A DNA stretch of 64,000 nt from Rutstroemia sp. NJR-2017a BVV2 (GCA_002946415.1 NJPS01000059.1:310001-374000), one strand, 5' to 3'. Numbered from the stretch's first letter, positions 11,155-23,927 are shown. Program-made: numbers and translations. The notes: a model not told the origin generated them from the letters alone.

Positions 11155-13834
11155 ATGGCTGAAGCATTCGCTGTGGTTCAAATTGTATCTAGTATCGTCC
11201 AGCTCGTGGAGTTTACCTCGAAAGTTGTCAGCCGCCTCCACGAATTTCAATCGGACACAAGTGAAATCCCAAAGTCATTAGGTCCACTGAAAGCGGAGCT
11301 CCCTTTGTTAGAGCATTCCCTTAGTCAGATTAGACTTGCCATTGAACGCTCTATCTTGCCCAAAGATTGTGTACCGACGCTTGAACCGGTCATCAGCGGA
11401 GTCGCTGAATCGCTTCGAGAGATAAACTCGATATTGGCCAAAACTCTGCCGAAACAGGGTGATGGACATGCTAAGAAAGCTTTCAAGTCCATAGGTAGTG
11501 TTTGGAATGACGGAAATATTGGGAGGATCACGAGCACTCTGCGAGGTTATATGGGAACACTGAGTTTCTATTTCACTGCATCGTCCTCGACATTGCAACC
11601 ACGCACTAGTAAGATGCCCGAGAGGATGTGGAGGGGTAGATAACAATAACTCTGCAGATACAAAACTTGTGCAGATTCGCCACTGGTTGTCAGCCCCGGA
11701 TCCTTCCATCAACTACCAGAAAGCGCTGGGCCTGCGGCATCATAACACCGGTTTATGGTTGTGTGAAAGCGATATGTTCAAAGCGTGGAAAGTTGATGCC
11801 TCTACCGTTTGGCTACACGGTATTCCCGGATGTGGAAAGACCGTTCTCAGTTCGACCTTGCTTGAACACGTCCTAGAGTATTCTGCGGGTGACCCCGGGA
11901 AGGCGGTCGCGTATTTCTATTTCGATTTCAACGATCAGGCAAAGCAGGATCCTAGCTTGATGATTCGATCGTTAATCTCTCAATTATCGCAGCAATGTGT
12001 CAAGATGTCCTCCAGCCTCGATACGCTTTTCGCATCCTGTGACAACGGCCAGAAACCACCATCGCCGGACTCGCTCCTCGATGCTCTTCATGGTTTGCTG
12101 CAGGAATTTCCACACGCTTACATTATCCTAGATGCATTGGATGAATGTGGTAGTCGCAAGCAATTGATGACTATTCTCAAGAAGTTGTCTATGGGCCAAA
12201 TGTCAGGACTACATCTTCTGTGTACAAGCCGTAGAGAGGGAGATATCGAGGCCACTTTAGGCCACATCCTGGATAGCAGGAATGTTCTATGCATTCCAGC
12301 AGACGCTGTTGACCATGACATAAAGTCTTATGTACGCCATCGACTTTCTGATGATGATAGCTTAAAAAAGTGGCGAGATGATGCTATGATTCGACAGAAA
12401 ATAGAGAGTGCCTTGATTTCAAAAGCTCATGGAATGTATGCGCCCCTAACACAGTTGTAAAGTGGAAAGACTTACAGAAATAGGTTCAGATGGGCTGCAT
12501 GTCAACTGGATAGTCTTGAAACATGTCGCAACAAGAAACAACTTGCTAAGGCCCTCGAGAGTCTTCCAGCAGATCTAGAAGAGACGTATAATCGAATTCT
12601 TCTCTCAATCAGGAAAGATGATACAATATATGCGATTCGAATTCTGCGATGGCTTGTCTTCTCGCCAAGGCCGCTACTACTCGCAGAAGTCGCCGAGATT
12701 GCTGCTCTTGACGCTGACCGTTGTCCAGCATTCGACCGCAACGAGGTTCTTGAATATCCACGGGACGTCCAAAGCATATGCTCTAGCTTAGTCACTGTGG
12801 TTGATACCAACACTACAACAAATAATGGATCGGACAATGTCTTGGAAGGTGTGGTTAGTTTGGCGCACTATTCTGTGGCGGAGTATTTACTCTCGGAGCG
12901 CATTTTCGATAGCCAAGCAGCTTCGTTTTGCTTGAAGCCATTGTTATGCCATCAGACAATCGCCAAGTGTTGTCTTCATTACTTACTACAATTCGAGCAA
13001 TCAGATGCTTTGACTAAAGAGAGTGTGACTACCTTTGCATTGGCAAAATATTCTGCGCAGCAGTGGTTGAGTCATGTGATATCTGGTGGGAGACGCGATG
13101 ATGAAATGTTTGCTTTGATAATCAACTTGCTAAACCCTACCAGTCAAGCGTATTTGATATTGATACGTATCTATGACCCAGACTCGGTATCGTCAGGATC
13201 AGATTTTAATCGCACCTTGTCAACAATCAAAGCACCACTCTATTACGCGAGCCGTGCCGGTTTACTCGAGATTGTCCAGTACTTAGTTGAAAAAGGCGCC
13301 GAGGTTAATGCAGCTGGCGGAGGCTATGGCAATGCACTGCATGCAGCTTCCGCTCAGGGCCACCTCGAGACTGTGCAGTACTTGGTTGAGAAAGGTGCTG
13401 AAGTCAATGCAGCTGGCGGAGGCTATAGCAATGCACTGCAGGCAGCTTCTCTTCAGGGCCACCTCGAGACTGTGCAGTACTTGGTTGAGAAAGGTGCTGG
13501 GGTCAATACAGCTAGCGGAGGCTATAGCAATGCACTGCAGATAGCTTCGCTTCGGGGCCACCTCGAGACTGTACAGTACTTAGTTGAGAAAGGTGCTGGG
13601 GTCAATATAGCTGGCGGACGCTATAATAGTGCACTAAAGATAGCTTCGCTTCAAGGCCACCTCGATATTGTACAGTATTTGGTTGAGAAACGCACTGAAG
13701 TTAATACAGCTAGCAAACGCTATAGCAATGTACTACAGGCAGCTTCGCTTCAGGGCCACCTCGAGACTGTGCATTCCTCGGTTGAGAAAGACGCCGAGGT
13801 CAATAAGATAGATACGGATAATAATACTTCGTGA
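11155..13834 (+). CDS. SesA-type NACHT ankyrin-repeat protein (NLR-like STAND NTPase)
   Basis: Exons 11155-11608, 11658-12435 and 12484-13834 splice in frame (introns of 49 and 48 bp) into 860 residues. Residues 1 to about 130 (AEAFAVVQIVSSIVQLVEF) match the N-terminal NACHT-NTPase/SesA domain. The NACHT core has Walker A GIPGCGKT at about 206-213 and Walker B YIILDALDEC at about 306-315, followed by a helical segment with LAHYSVAEYLL. From about residue 660 to the end lie at least five ankyrin repeats, the central ones nearly identical at protein and DNA level in 99-bp units (about 13267-13800). STAND proteins of this plan act as signal-induced oligomerising switches in fungal non-self recognition and cell death; the trigger here is not known. 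The repeat array is in a state typical of recent amplification. No disabling change is seen, so the gene looks intact. Confidence 0.88.
13267..13800 (+). repeat. 99-bp tandem repeats coding for ankyrin units
   Basis: Units with a 99-bp period (for example the GTTGAGAAAGGTGCT phrase recurring at about 13385, 13484 and 13583) encode 33-residue ankyrin repeats. Adjacent central units differ at only a few positions, while the outer ones are more diverged. This pattern indicates recent unequal exchange or conversion inside the gene. Confidence 0.85.
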
Positions 13835-15525
13835 ATGTTGAGAGTAGGTACACGCACTCTAAGTCGGCCTCAATGGAGTGATCCATATTTCACTTATATA
13901 GCCTTATTAATACAGAAAGTGAATCAGTGATTTAGCCAACCAACTTAGAGTATTGCGATTTTTTCACTAGTTGTAATTCGCAGTAATTATTCGTGATGTC
14001 CACACCCGCTCCCTCAAAATATCTATTTAGAACAAAAGCCAGGATATTAACTTTCATTTTTTCGTTCTCCACTACTTTGATTCTCCTAAATTTGCACTTA
14101 GGATCAGATTATCTGAGCGACTAATGCTCCTCAATCCACTTACAACAATTATTTGCACTACTTCTAATTCCGCTCATCAATCAGTTGCGCAAGCTCCCTT
14201 TTTGTTTCGACCATGTTTCCTCTGGCTATCTCTTTCAAATTTTCTAGTAGTTCAGCCTCTAGATTTGGTCTCGGAGCACGGTACGTTCGGCAAAGAATGT
14301 CTGGATATTTCTATATGTGTGAGCATGTATACCTGTCTCGAAGCGCTAGGTACTCGCATCATTTAGTGTACAGATCTTCAACACGGGCATCACAGCCGTC
14401 ACACTGGCGAGGTTGGTAGGCTGGGTACTGGAAGGAAAAACGTGAGTGTGGTGGAGGGGCTGTTAGGGAAGTATGTATCTCATGGAGCATCTTGACTCAA
14501 AATTAGGATGTTTAATTGTATTAGACGTTACCAGCCCCGAGTCATTTCTATCAAGAATGAGAGAAGAGCACGGCATAATGTTTTAAAACTTTGTTGTTGG
14601 GAACTGAATTACCCAAAGGCCATATCACGGCTCACATATCAACCTGCAATCAAACCTCCAAGCTTGTCTCCAATTCTCCATTTGATCACTGTTACCACCT
14701 CAGTTCATCTCAGTCTGCGCCACGATCATCTTCCTTAAGGCTACTACCTCAGAACTGAGCGAAATCAAACCCGATTAAATCCCTTCCGTCGTCTCCTTGA
14801 ATTGATGCGTGTGGATTTCGACAGTGCTGCCTAGAGAATATCCTCGTCAAACGACATTACAGCTTCGATTGCGGAAAGGGGCTCAAAGAGGTCACTCCAA
14901 CAAGTCTGATCCACCTATCATATTCACTATCAACTTTAAGTACCTTGAGTCAAACTCAAAACCTTCTTGATATCAATCACACATGCCACTCGTTTGAAAC
15001 ATACCCCGCACGTAACATCTTTTCGCTCTAACCACCCTCCCCTAAAACATTGCACAACTTGCTTTTGTTGCACATCGCAGGAGAGCCCAACATGGGAAAA
15101 TCGCAGCCTATTAACTTAGATGGGAAGCTAAGCTTGGGCATCAAGCAGGTAGCTTTGTCAGGATTTGACTAATCGCAGCCGTGCTACAACCTCTCTTTTA
15201 GAAGGAAATCCCTTGGGTTAGATTGGACAAGTACTACAGCCACAAACAAATCACTTCTTCTATATGCGTGTGTGGATAGAAGCCAGGACATGCGCAGGAA
15301 GGAGATCTCTGGTCATGCTAAGGCAGGAAACGACCTATTTCTCAAAAGAATGGGACCCCTTTGAACCTTGCCAACCAGGGCGTCAAAGCCCAATCAGTAG
15401 TAACTTGTTAGTCAGGAATCGATTGATTTATCGAAGAAGGATGAAAAATTTACATATAAAACAGGACAAAAGAGTACTGGAACGACCAAAACGTGCCTTC
15501 AAGTGATCTTACATATGATATAACT
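13835..15525. other. Gene-free interval of 1.7 kb
   Basis: Only short overlapping frames without motifs or plausible splice structure are present. I see no RNA gene, LTR or inverted repeat. It separates the NACHT gene from the chromodomain end of the recombinase-like gene. Confidence 0.4.
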
Positions 15526-18500
15526 TCAATATAAGCTCTTTCCTGCCATATATGCCCTAATAAGATCCTCATGCATATCAGCCTCATTAACCCAGCTATT
15601 ATCCTCTTCTGGATATCCTTTCCACTTGACCCAGTATTGGGTAATCATCTTCTTCCGCTTCCCTCGACCAACTGGGACAACTTGATCATCTAGGACCCTC
15701 TCAACTTCGAACTGGTTATCGTCGGGGTCCACAGCGGATGGCCTAGTTTCGTGAATAGCTTGTTCGCTGAGCTGTGGATATTCTTGGTCTTGATGAGAAG
15801 TAGGTATACCCTCTGTAGAGCCGTTACCAGGACTACTGTGGGTTCCACTGACATGTGATTCGGGTAGCTCTTCGCGATCAAGAATATTCCGTAGATCTAT
15901 TTTGTGATGAGCAAATGGCACAAATATTGAAAAAGTAGTCTCGAGTTACCTGGATCTTTCGAGTCGTCGACAAACACAAAATCTTCGTTAAAGCATTTGG
16001 GCACTCCTTTCTCAGTAGTTATATCTTCACAGGTCAGAACATCAGTTGACTCCACTAATGGCTTCTCCTCGGGAAGAGTGTCTTTGATACTCGAAAGGTC
16101 AAGCCAGTCACTGTCGTCCACTGGGATAATAAGAGCTCCTAGTTTCCGAAAAATCGGTGTTATTAACACATACTCGGAGCTGTAACAACACGTAAGAGAC
16201 TCACCAGCCTCTAAGGCTTGGGATTCTTCGTCGAGGTCGATAAGGTCCTCTACTTCAATCACATCATATTCCGATGCTATGTTGCACCCCTCAGAAGACT
16301 CCGTCACGGAGTTCGATTCACGGGAGGTAATAGTAAAGCTTTGACGTGGTGACGAGCGAATTGTGTTGTCTCCGAAAGGTGCGGTGGTATTTGGCAGAGA
16401 AAAAAGGAGTGGATCAATATTGACATTGGCGTCATTGGAAATTTGTGACACTGGGATATGAGTCGCACCCCCACATGCGTCAGTTATTGGCGTTGAAGCT
16501 CTCGAATTAAGTGAAGGGGGCGTCGACGGAGCGGTCGAAGGAGTAGTTGATGGTGTACTTGAAAGAGCAGAACGAATAGCTGCTGGATTCGAGGCATTAT
16601 AGCTCTTTCGACACCACTGGTCCGCCGTCTGGTATACAAATTCGTATGCTGGTTTGGAGCGTTCTCCAACATTTATGTCTGGTTCCTGCTTGATAACGCT
16701 TCTGACCCTCTTAGTTTTAGGGCATCTGTCGTCCACTTCATCCAGGGGCCGAGATTTCTTTGCTCTCTTGACGAATTCAGCACCATGATTATTCTGGAGG
16801 TGAAATTTCACCTGTTGCGCTGACACAAAAGCGTCGGGACAGTGTGACCTTGGAATTGGGGATTTAGGTGATGTGCCGTGATGCAGACCAAGATTTTTTT
16901 CGAAGATTCCAAAGTGGTCAGAAATATGGTCTCTCCATTTGGCCTTGTCATGAAACTGATGCATTCGTTCAGCAGCTGAAAGCGTTGCATCGTCCAGATA
17001 GAAGGGGCATATGCCAGGCGAAGCTAGGGTCCTGCCGTAGAAGAGCGGATCACACTGAGCCGGTAGAGGTTTATGGCCTTCCAAGTGAACTTGGCAATGG
17101 TTCTCCCACTCGTCTTTTCCCATAACCCATTCGCTGCAAAAGAAGCACATTTCTGCAAATCCACAGGTAGCTCTAGGGCTCTTTCTATAACAGCCATAGA
17201 TATGCCTCCATCTCTGGGCAGCCGGCTTACTATTCAAAAATCTAACATTAGCCCTTTGTATTATACAAACTCTGAAAAGGTGTTAAGGAGTATACGAACC
17301 TATCTATCTTACTCTTAGACTCTGTCGGCAAGCAAAGGCACTTCTCTGGTTCCAAGCCCGGACGAACCGCTACTTCAGTTTCTTGTTGATAAAGCGCGAT
17401 CATATCATGGAGGACCGCTCGCCCTTCTCCGCTACGAATAGAAGCGACGGTAAACAAACTAGATGCCAAGCGGTCGCGTTCTGGCGTTAAGTTGCGGACG
17501 CGGGAAAATATAGTCTGGTGATACCCGGTCAAGTGGTTGTCGCCTTTGTTGGAAGGAATTCTGCTGGGCTGAAGTTTCCGGGTCTTGCGGAGCTCTTCAG
17601 CAATAAGCTTTCTCTTCTCTGCACGTAACTCCTTTCGACGATCCGTGATAGCCGAGTCGTCCCTGGGATCTAGAGACAGAACTTCCAGCTCCTGTTCGAT
17701 AGCGGTAAATTCTGGGCTACTTTCAAGATCATGCTGTTTTTCTGCCGGAAGAGACTGCCAAAGCTCGGGATTACGACACAAAGTCACAGACCGAAACCTG
17801 TCATTAACAATACTACGTAGCTTATCGCCGAAGTAGTTGCCTTGACCGTCAGTTCCAGCGTTGTTAGGTGCATAATGGTCACGATGGGTATTCTCATCGG
17901 TATGACCGCCATGCTTCATCCCCTGAGCCGTTGAATAGAGCTTATCTGAGAACACGTTAGTTTGGAGAACAAATTCGCCTAATTAGTACTGGCGAAGCAT
18001 ACCAATAAGAAATAGACCTTCGGCTCTAAAGTCATGGATTGTAGGCGGGAGCTCATATCCCGAACGAAAGCCCAACTCTCTCACACGTTTACTGAGTATG
18101 TCTGCCGTGTCGATCTCTCCATCATCTTTTTGGAAGAAGGGCAGATCAAGGACCTCTGGATCCCAATGGAGTTGGAACATCTCATCCCCGGCCGGCTCGA
18201 GACTAAGAAGCTCATCCATCGTCTTGTAATCTCTGAAGACCCTTTTTGCAATGAATTTGGCGAGATACGTAAGTGTGAAGCAGAATCCACTCATATAAGC
18301 CATAATTGACACTCCTCAGGAGTGGCGTCACTTTTGGGTTCACAGTAAGGATCAGATTATAAAAGAGCGGTCGAGGTTGTAAAATTTCATGCAATGAGTG
18401 CTCTGGCCTATTTCATGATTAGCCTTTGGAAAATGGTTTCAAGGTGTTAGCTATTAGAACATCACCTTTTATCTGGCTTAAATGTCATGTTTTTTGCGTC

Positions 18501-19297
18501 TCGTACAACCTGCATGGCAAACTCTGCCCTTCCATCCTCATTTCGAAACACTGCAAAAGTGATATCCTAGAATAAACCGTTAGTCGTTCGCCTGGTCTTG
18601 GGAGAGACTAAAGAATCAGGACCTACCCGATAATAAAGGCCTCGACCTGACCCTGGACGGCAGGTTGATTGTATGTACTCGCCGACTCTTGCTGATGTGA
18701 ATACTTGCATTTGGAGCTGGCCCATACTTCCAATCTGGTTCTTGGCTGTCTGTAAGTATGCCAATCATTTGACCAGAGCTGTGTTCCAAGGTGAATAAAG
18801 TGAATCATAGTGCCGTACTTCCTCTCTCGCTTCCTATAGCGCAGACCGATTTCCTTCTGCAAAGGACCTTTTATAAACTATACTCTGTTAGAGATTGCAT
18901 ATAATACCTCAATGAAGCGCAAATAACGCCTCCAGGACTTACTTTCGAGATGGTAGTAACTACTTCAGGGTCTATCTTTGGCTTGCGTTCTTTCCACTGC
19001 CAGCCTGCTGTAAGATCCTTCCACGAGCGGACAACAGATCCTAACCCTGGAATATCGTCGCCATAAGCACCTGGGATGCCATCTGGCCCAATCTTTCGAC
19101 GTCTCTATATCATCTGGGGTAGCTCCAGGGTGCTCGAGTTCATACTTATTTGGTAGAGAGATAAGCGTTGGAAGAAATTTTTGCTATAGATCAGGAATTA
19201 ACTCTTACCAGTCCCATCGCGCTAGAGCACGAGTGTAGTTTTTCTCTGTTCCTGGCTGGAGATCCTTTTTCACCTTTTTCCCGTTATTACAATTCAT
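15526..19297 (-). CDS. Tyrosine-recombinase-like (DUF3435-type) protein with zinc-finger segments and C-terminal chromodomain
   Basis: Read from 19297 downward. The start (EKNYTRALARWDW) resembles a recombinase core-binding domain. Exons then give a segment with SARVGEYIQSTCRPGSGRG, joining at YYR|DITFAVF (near 18640 and 18570). Exon about 18300-18003 has the box IHDFRAEG, and exon 17945-17300 has GGHTDENTHRDHY, fitting H-x-x-R, G-H and Tyr of tyrosine recombinases. Exon 17229-16205 has Cys/His pairs (CGFAEMCFFC) and a Ser/Pro-rich linker. Exons 16138-15950 and 15896-15526 end in a chromodomain (FEVERVLDD, QYWVKWKGY, NSWVNEADM). Introns at 17230-17299, 16139-16204 and 15897-15949 all keep frame. 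Possible damage lies near the N-terminus: around 19200 the gap between frames is only about 25 bp, and near 19105 the frame shifts by one. It is probably a mobile-element recombinase, perhaps recently inactivated. Confidence 0.72.
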
Positions 19298-19508
19298 ATA
19301 CACCTCGTGATTAAAATGTACTAATTTGATATATTTAGTTGGCATCATAATTACTATCTCCGTCCCTGCCATTAGTTATGCACGCTATAAGCATCAGTTT
19401 CACGATGTTTTTCGCTGGATGAGAGGAAGTATGTGAATGTTACATCAACCCACAACCCCACTATTTGCGCTGATATGCTGATCATAAGTCATCACAGGTA
19501 TCACTTAT

Positions 19509-19895
19509 ATGTCCGAACCCCCTCCAGTAGGAAGCGAGTCGTTTGCATCGGCATCGAAGTCATCGGAGCAAGAGCCTCCTGATGTACCTCCCAGTGAACC
19601 ATCACAATCTAAAATCGACGTAAATCTCCAACCCCGCTCTCATCCAAAGTCACGCGCTGGGACTGGAACTTCGCTTGGCGGTAATCGACCAATGGACGGA
19701 GCAAAGCGTTGCCCAGTCCATTTTTTTGAGCCGGCTCCACAGGAAGAAGAAGAACTGGCACAAGGGGTAAGAGATGCAGAGGTGCCCCATCTGGGAATCA
19801 TAGAAAGGACGACTAGTCATATCAGACATGCTTTTCGTAGCAATGCCTCTCCGCCAAATCATTTGGACGATGAAGAAGCGGGGTTGAAGAAATAA
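19509..19895 (+). CDS. Hypothetical 128-residue protein, low complexity
   Basis: A single open frame starts MSEPPPVGSESFASASKSSE and is rich in Ser, Pro and Glu, with a basic C-terminal part. No domain, signal peptide or membrane segment is visible. It lies between the start of the recombinase-like gene (divergent) and the ankyrin gene at 20243. Coding status rests only on length and the Pro/Ser composition common in fungal disordered proteins. Confidence 0.4.
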   Translation: MSEPPPVGSESFASASKSSEQEPPDVPPSEPSQSKIDVNLQPRSHPKSRAGTGTSLGGNRPMDGAKRCPVHFFEPAPQEEEELAQGVRDAEVPHLGIIERTTSHIRHAFRSNASPPNHLDDEEAGLKK

Positions 19896-20242
19896 TGCAT
19901 TGCGTAAAACTTGGAATGCTGAACCGGATTCTTAGTTGAATTTTTGATGAATAGTGTAAAATAGATCGAACCGCAACGACTTAGCCGGGAGGGAATGTTT
20001 CGCACCTAATATAGAATCATTCACTTCTCTGAGTTCTCTCTATCTACACCGGTGCTCGTTTCTTTGGCTATATATTGACTTTCTTCGAATCAGTAAGTCC
20101 AACGACATTACTATCTATCTACTAGATATAAAAGCCAGTCATTCAAGGATAGGTTTTCGGCACCCGACTCGTCTTTTTGACCAATTTTGTGTGCCCCTCA
20201 ACTACAACTGAATACTTTTCGGCAACTAAAGTCCACCATCAG

Positions 20243-22031
20243 TTAGTATTTGCCCTGAACATGCCAAAGCTGTTCCAGTGTTTTTTTTTCAGTGGTGAAC
20301 TTCCAAGGATAACGGCCACTTCTGAAATCATCAGATGGGAATGTTTCCGGATCCCAAGGATCAATCTTTTCACTGCCTGCATTGATGAGAAACTTTGCTA
20401 TTTGTGTCCATCCGTACTTCATTGCGTGAAGGACTGGACTGTCACTAAAATGATTATGCTTATAGGTGACAGAACAGCCAACTTCAACCATGAGCCGTAC
20501 CATTGCCAGATCACCGGTTGCAATTGCACGTTGAAACCCGTAATTAGGCCCATACTCAGCCCAATCAATTGGCTCATTGTGACGTGCAGCTTCTTCAATG
20601 AGAAAGCGCGTGATATGGTGATGATGGTAGTATGAGTTTATCTGCATTAAATCTGTTTTGCTGGATAAGAACGATAGCTTTATAGCACCATCGTCTAACA
20701 GAATACGAACAACATCTTCGTGGCCTCTAACAATTGCATGCTCTAGAGCAGTAAAAGAGCCCTGTATCATTACTCGAGGATTGCAGTAGTCTCGATCAGC
20801 GCCGTTCGAAAGCAAGATTCGAGTGATGCTTGCACGTCCTTTGTAGGCTGCACACTGTATCGGAGAAAACCATGGCATGGTATGAATTTCGCGTGGTGCA
20901 ATACAGTTGACGTCAACGCCAGCTGCAATCATCAACTCAACTAATCCTTCCCTCCCTGAGTATGCAGCTTGCAACAAAACCTCTTCTTGCCTCCTCGACC
21001 GCAGTGGTCCCGATTCGTAGAACATATCCATAAAGAATGAAACGAGAGCCACATTTCCATATCTAGCTGCGGCGCGAATAACATGCCGAAGCTCCTCATC
21101 GAGAAGTGGCAATGTTAAATTAAAATGAGGCTGTACAAGGACTTTTATAAACTCGAGATGACCATTAAAAGCAGCGACACGCAAAACGCTTCCAGAAGAG
21201 CAGATGAACTTTTCCTTCTCTCGATTATACTTTGGTGCCCAATGCGGGCCGTAGTATGGCTGAATTGCGTTCAAGTCGGCACCATGATCGAGAAGAATCT
21301 GAATCATGTGGGTGCGTCCATATGCTGCTGCGAGATGTAGCGGTCGTCCAAAATACTGATTGTCGTAATCGGCACTGAAATCCCAACTATCAAACAGGTT
21401 TTCTATGAAAGCGTAATCATCGGCAATGATAGCCACGCTGAGGGTATGTTGTATTTGTGCCAGTTGGCCGGTAAAAATGTAATAGGTTTCGAAAATAGGG
21501 CATCGCGATGTTGGCGGCCTCGGTGCACGTAGATGTAGATTTCGTCTACCATTTGGACCTCTATCAGCGCCCCACCGCAAGCGTTCCTCGACAGCTTCAC
21601 AAACAGCGATTTCAAACTCTGTCTCATTCCCATCACTGTGGCTGCGACGATTTCTTGTAGCTTCTAATGCTTGATGTATGGGAGCGAGAATGGCGAGCTC
21701 CGGATTACGCTTCATCTCCATGTGTATGAAGAGCGGAGCGATGTGAGGTAGCTTGCTTGAAGGATACCGAAGACATATCTGAAGCGCATCATCGACAGGT
21801 CCACGAGGATTTGCCAGATAGTCGTGGCAAATCGCTTTCGTGATTGCTGTCCTGAAGAGCTCTGTCGGCTAATTAGCATAATTGTCAACGCGTGAGAATT
21901 TGGAACGTACTGCAGACTGCTCGCAAACCTAGGGCTTTCCACAAGCCAACAGTGTCAAGAATCTGGGCGAAGATCAACGTTGTGATATCTTCAGGAAGGT
22001 TGGTGAGTGATTTGATATCAGCTTTAGCCAT
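20243..22031 (-). CDS. F-box-like ankyrin-repeat protein
   Basis: Exon 1 runs 22031-21911 and exon 2 21861-20243, joined by a GTACGT donor and CGACAG acceptor in frame, for 579 residues. The N-terminus (LPEDITTLIFAQILDTVGLW, then KALGLRAVCKLF) has the hydrophobic pattern of an F-box. The rest contains diverged ankyrin repeats from about residue 185: FGRPLHLAAAYGRTHMIQIL, SVLRVAAFNGHLEFIKVLV, ALEHAIVRGHEDVVRILL and others. In fungi such proteins are thought to be adaptors of SCF ubiquitin ligases, with ankyrin repeats choosing the target; that role here is inference. Unlike the NACHT gene, these repeats are old and diverged. No frame break is seen. Confidence 0.8.
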
Positions 22032-22893
22032 AGCAAAAAGTACGGCGCAATAAGTTTGAACTCGTTGAGAACTTTTTGGCGATATGGGATGGTGCCTAGA
22101 ATTAAGGTGACTGAATGCTAGTACAGTAGAAGTTGATCAAGGTTGGTTGGAAATTAGTGGCTGTGTAGGTAACTAAGTCCTACTGTTCAACCAATCACTT
22201 TTCACCTGGACTATATCGGTAGCGTTTCCGGCTGACTATATGTAAAACTCCCTATATATCAAGAAACAAGAAAGGAAATCAAGGGCATATTAGTGAACTT
22301 TTCGTTCAACATCTCGACTTATAAAGTAATTATACTGATGAAGAATCAGGAATGTCTTCAAAAATCGGCTCGGCGAAAACCCAGAATTAATTATTCATGC
22401 AGAATTTCGTGAAACGATATGCATGCTGAGAATTAACCAATCTGTTGCGGATTATGTCGCTTCAAACCCCAACCCTCGTACCCAACACAACTGTTGGCAC
22501 CAACATTCTTAAATAACACATTGAAACTCTGCCTCACTATTCTGGTATACTTTCGTTCACGTAGTTGCAAGGAGAAGACGTGGCTGAAAATTAATCGAGA
22601 ACCGCAGATATTGCTGCGGATCCGCCTTTTGTTTCCCCTATTCACTGAATCACGAGGTAGGGAGTTTTCTTCGATATTAAATCCCAATTCCTTTCCTTCC
22701 ATCCTCTAGAACTCTTCCCAATTTCCTTTCCCTAGTGATATCATTTCCATATCCTTGTCTAATTTCTTCTTCTTTTTCTACCAAGTTACTAGTATTGAAT
22801 TTGAAAACCTTCGTTCTGTAACTTCTGTCCATTCCATATTTCAAAATTCGGTTTTTCTAACGATACCCATTTCACCAATTGGTACCCATCAGG
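22032..22893. promoter_or_regulatory. Shared upstream region of divergent genes at 22031 and 22894
   Basis: No gene is supported. The sequence is AT-rich, with pyrimidine-rich tracts near 22700-22800 just before the secreted-protein gene, which is typical of fungal promoter and leader DNA. Confidence 0.35.
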
Positions 22894-23927
22894 ATGTTTG
22901 GCTGTGAGCACAAGCACAAGTACCTTCGCATTCTCTTCTTTTTTATATTTCTATCCATTAGTCAAGCTCAAGATCAAACTCTCGTTGGCTGCGATGCTGT
23001 TCACTGTCCTATCAATAACAAGACTTCCACCTGTCCCGTCGGCAACACCACTCTTTCCTACCTCGGCATTACCTCTCTGAATACTTCCCTCGCATCTTCG
23101 CCACTCACCTGGACCTTGGGAACCCAGGTAACTTATGATCCAAGCAACAATTCGCTCGCATCTCTCGACCGGGACTATTTTCTCGGTACTCCTCCCACCA
23201 TTTTAAACTTAACATCCAACTCCTACCACGGCTGTGCTTTGTTCTTCGATGGCGTCTCCGCCAACAACCTGTCATTTCCTAACACTCCTCACGAGTCTGG
23301 ATCCGGAACATGCAACGACGCACTATCAACTTCTTGCGTAACTGACTTACTCGCACAATCTCAATCTGAGCTTAATACTCTGTTGAGCAGCAATTCCAGC
23401 AACGAATCCAAAATATGCAGCGCCCTTCAATCAGCCCTGCAGTCCAAGTCCCCGACCTCCTGCACTGACATCGTCCCCAACCACAATGGATGGGGAAATA
23501 TTATTGTACGAGGTAAGATCTACCTAGATATGAATTTAAGAACTGGCTGACGGTGAAATTAACAGAGCTGACTGGTGCCAACGCGCCACCATTTTCTTAA
23601 AAATCCTCTGACTGTAACGCAACTACAGGGGAGAACTACAACCTTTCTCTTGTGCAAAGCACGCGCACTTCAGCGGCAGTGCTTTCTGGAACTTTACAGA
23701 AGTTGATGTTTGGTATCACGCCAGTTCTGACCATACTTTATGATCTTAAGAACAATGCTGGTGGGGAATCGCACTTGAGTTGCTTGAAAGCGGTGGGAAC
23801 AACCCAAGGAGAGGTAACAGACACTGATCCGGCTGCGAAGAAGTCCGATTCTACTATTGGGAAAAGTGTATGGGGTGGGTGCTTGGGCTCGGTTTTGGGC
23901 TTCTGGGTTGCTTATGCAAGTCTCTAG
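22894..23927 (+). CDS. Secreted, probably GPI-anchored cell-surface protein
   Basis: Exons 22894-23512 and 23629-23927 (GTAAGA donor, CTACAG acceptor) give 305 residues. A basic start followed by a hydrophobic stretch (LRILFFFIFLSISQA) is a signal peptide, with cleavage likely after SQA at about residue 25. The mature part has several Cys pairs and many Asn-x-Ser/Thr sites, as expected for a glycosylated extracellular protein. The C-terminus is a short spacer (KKSDSTIGKS) and a hydrophobic tail (VWGGCLGSVLGFWVAYASL) ending at the stop, which fits a GPI-anchor signal. No enzyme motif is visible. It is probably a cell-wall or plasma-membrane surface protein. Met at 22894 is chosen over an earlier in-frame start because it directly precedes the signal peptide. 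Confidence 0.78.

Noticed and set aside
12436..12483. Apparent frameshift in the NACHT gene
   Set aside because: Explained by a 48-bp intron with a GTATGC donor and AATAG acceptor that restores the frame exactly.
13287..13544. Alternative frames across the ankyrin repeats on both strands
   Set aside because: They are periodic shadows of the 99-bp tandem repeat.
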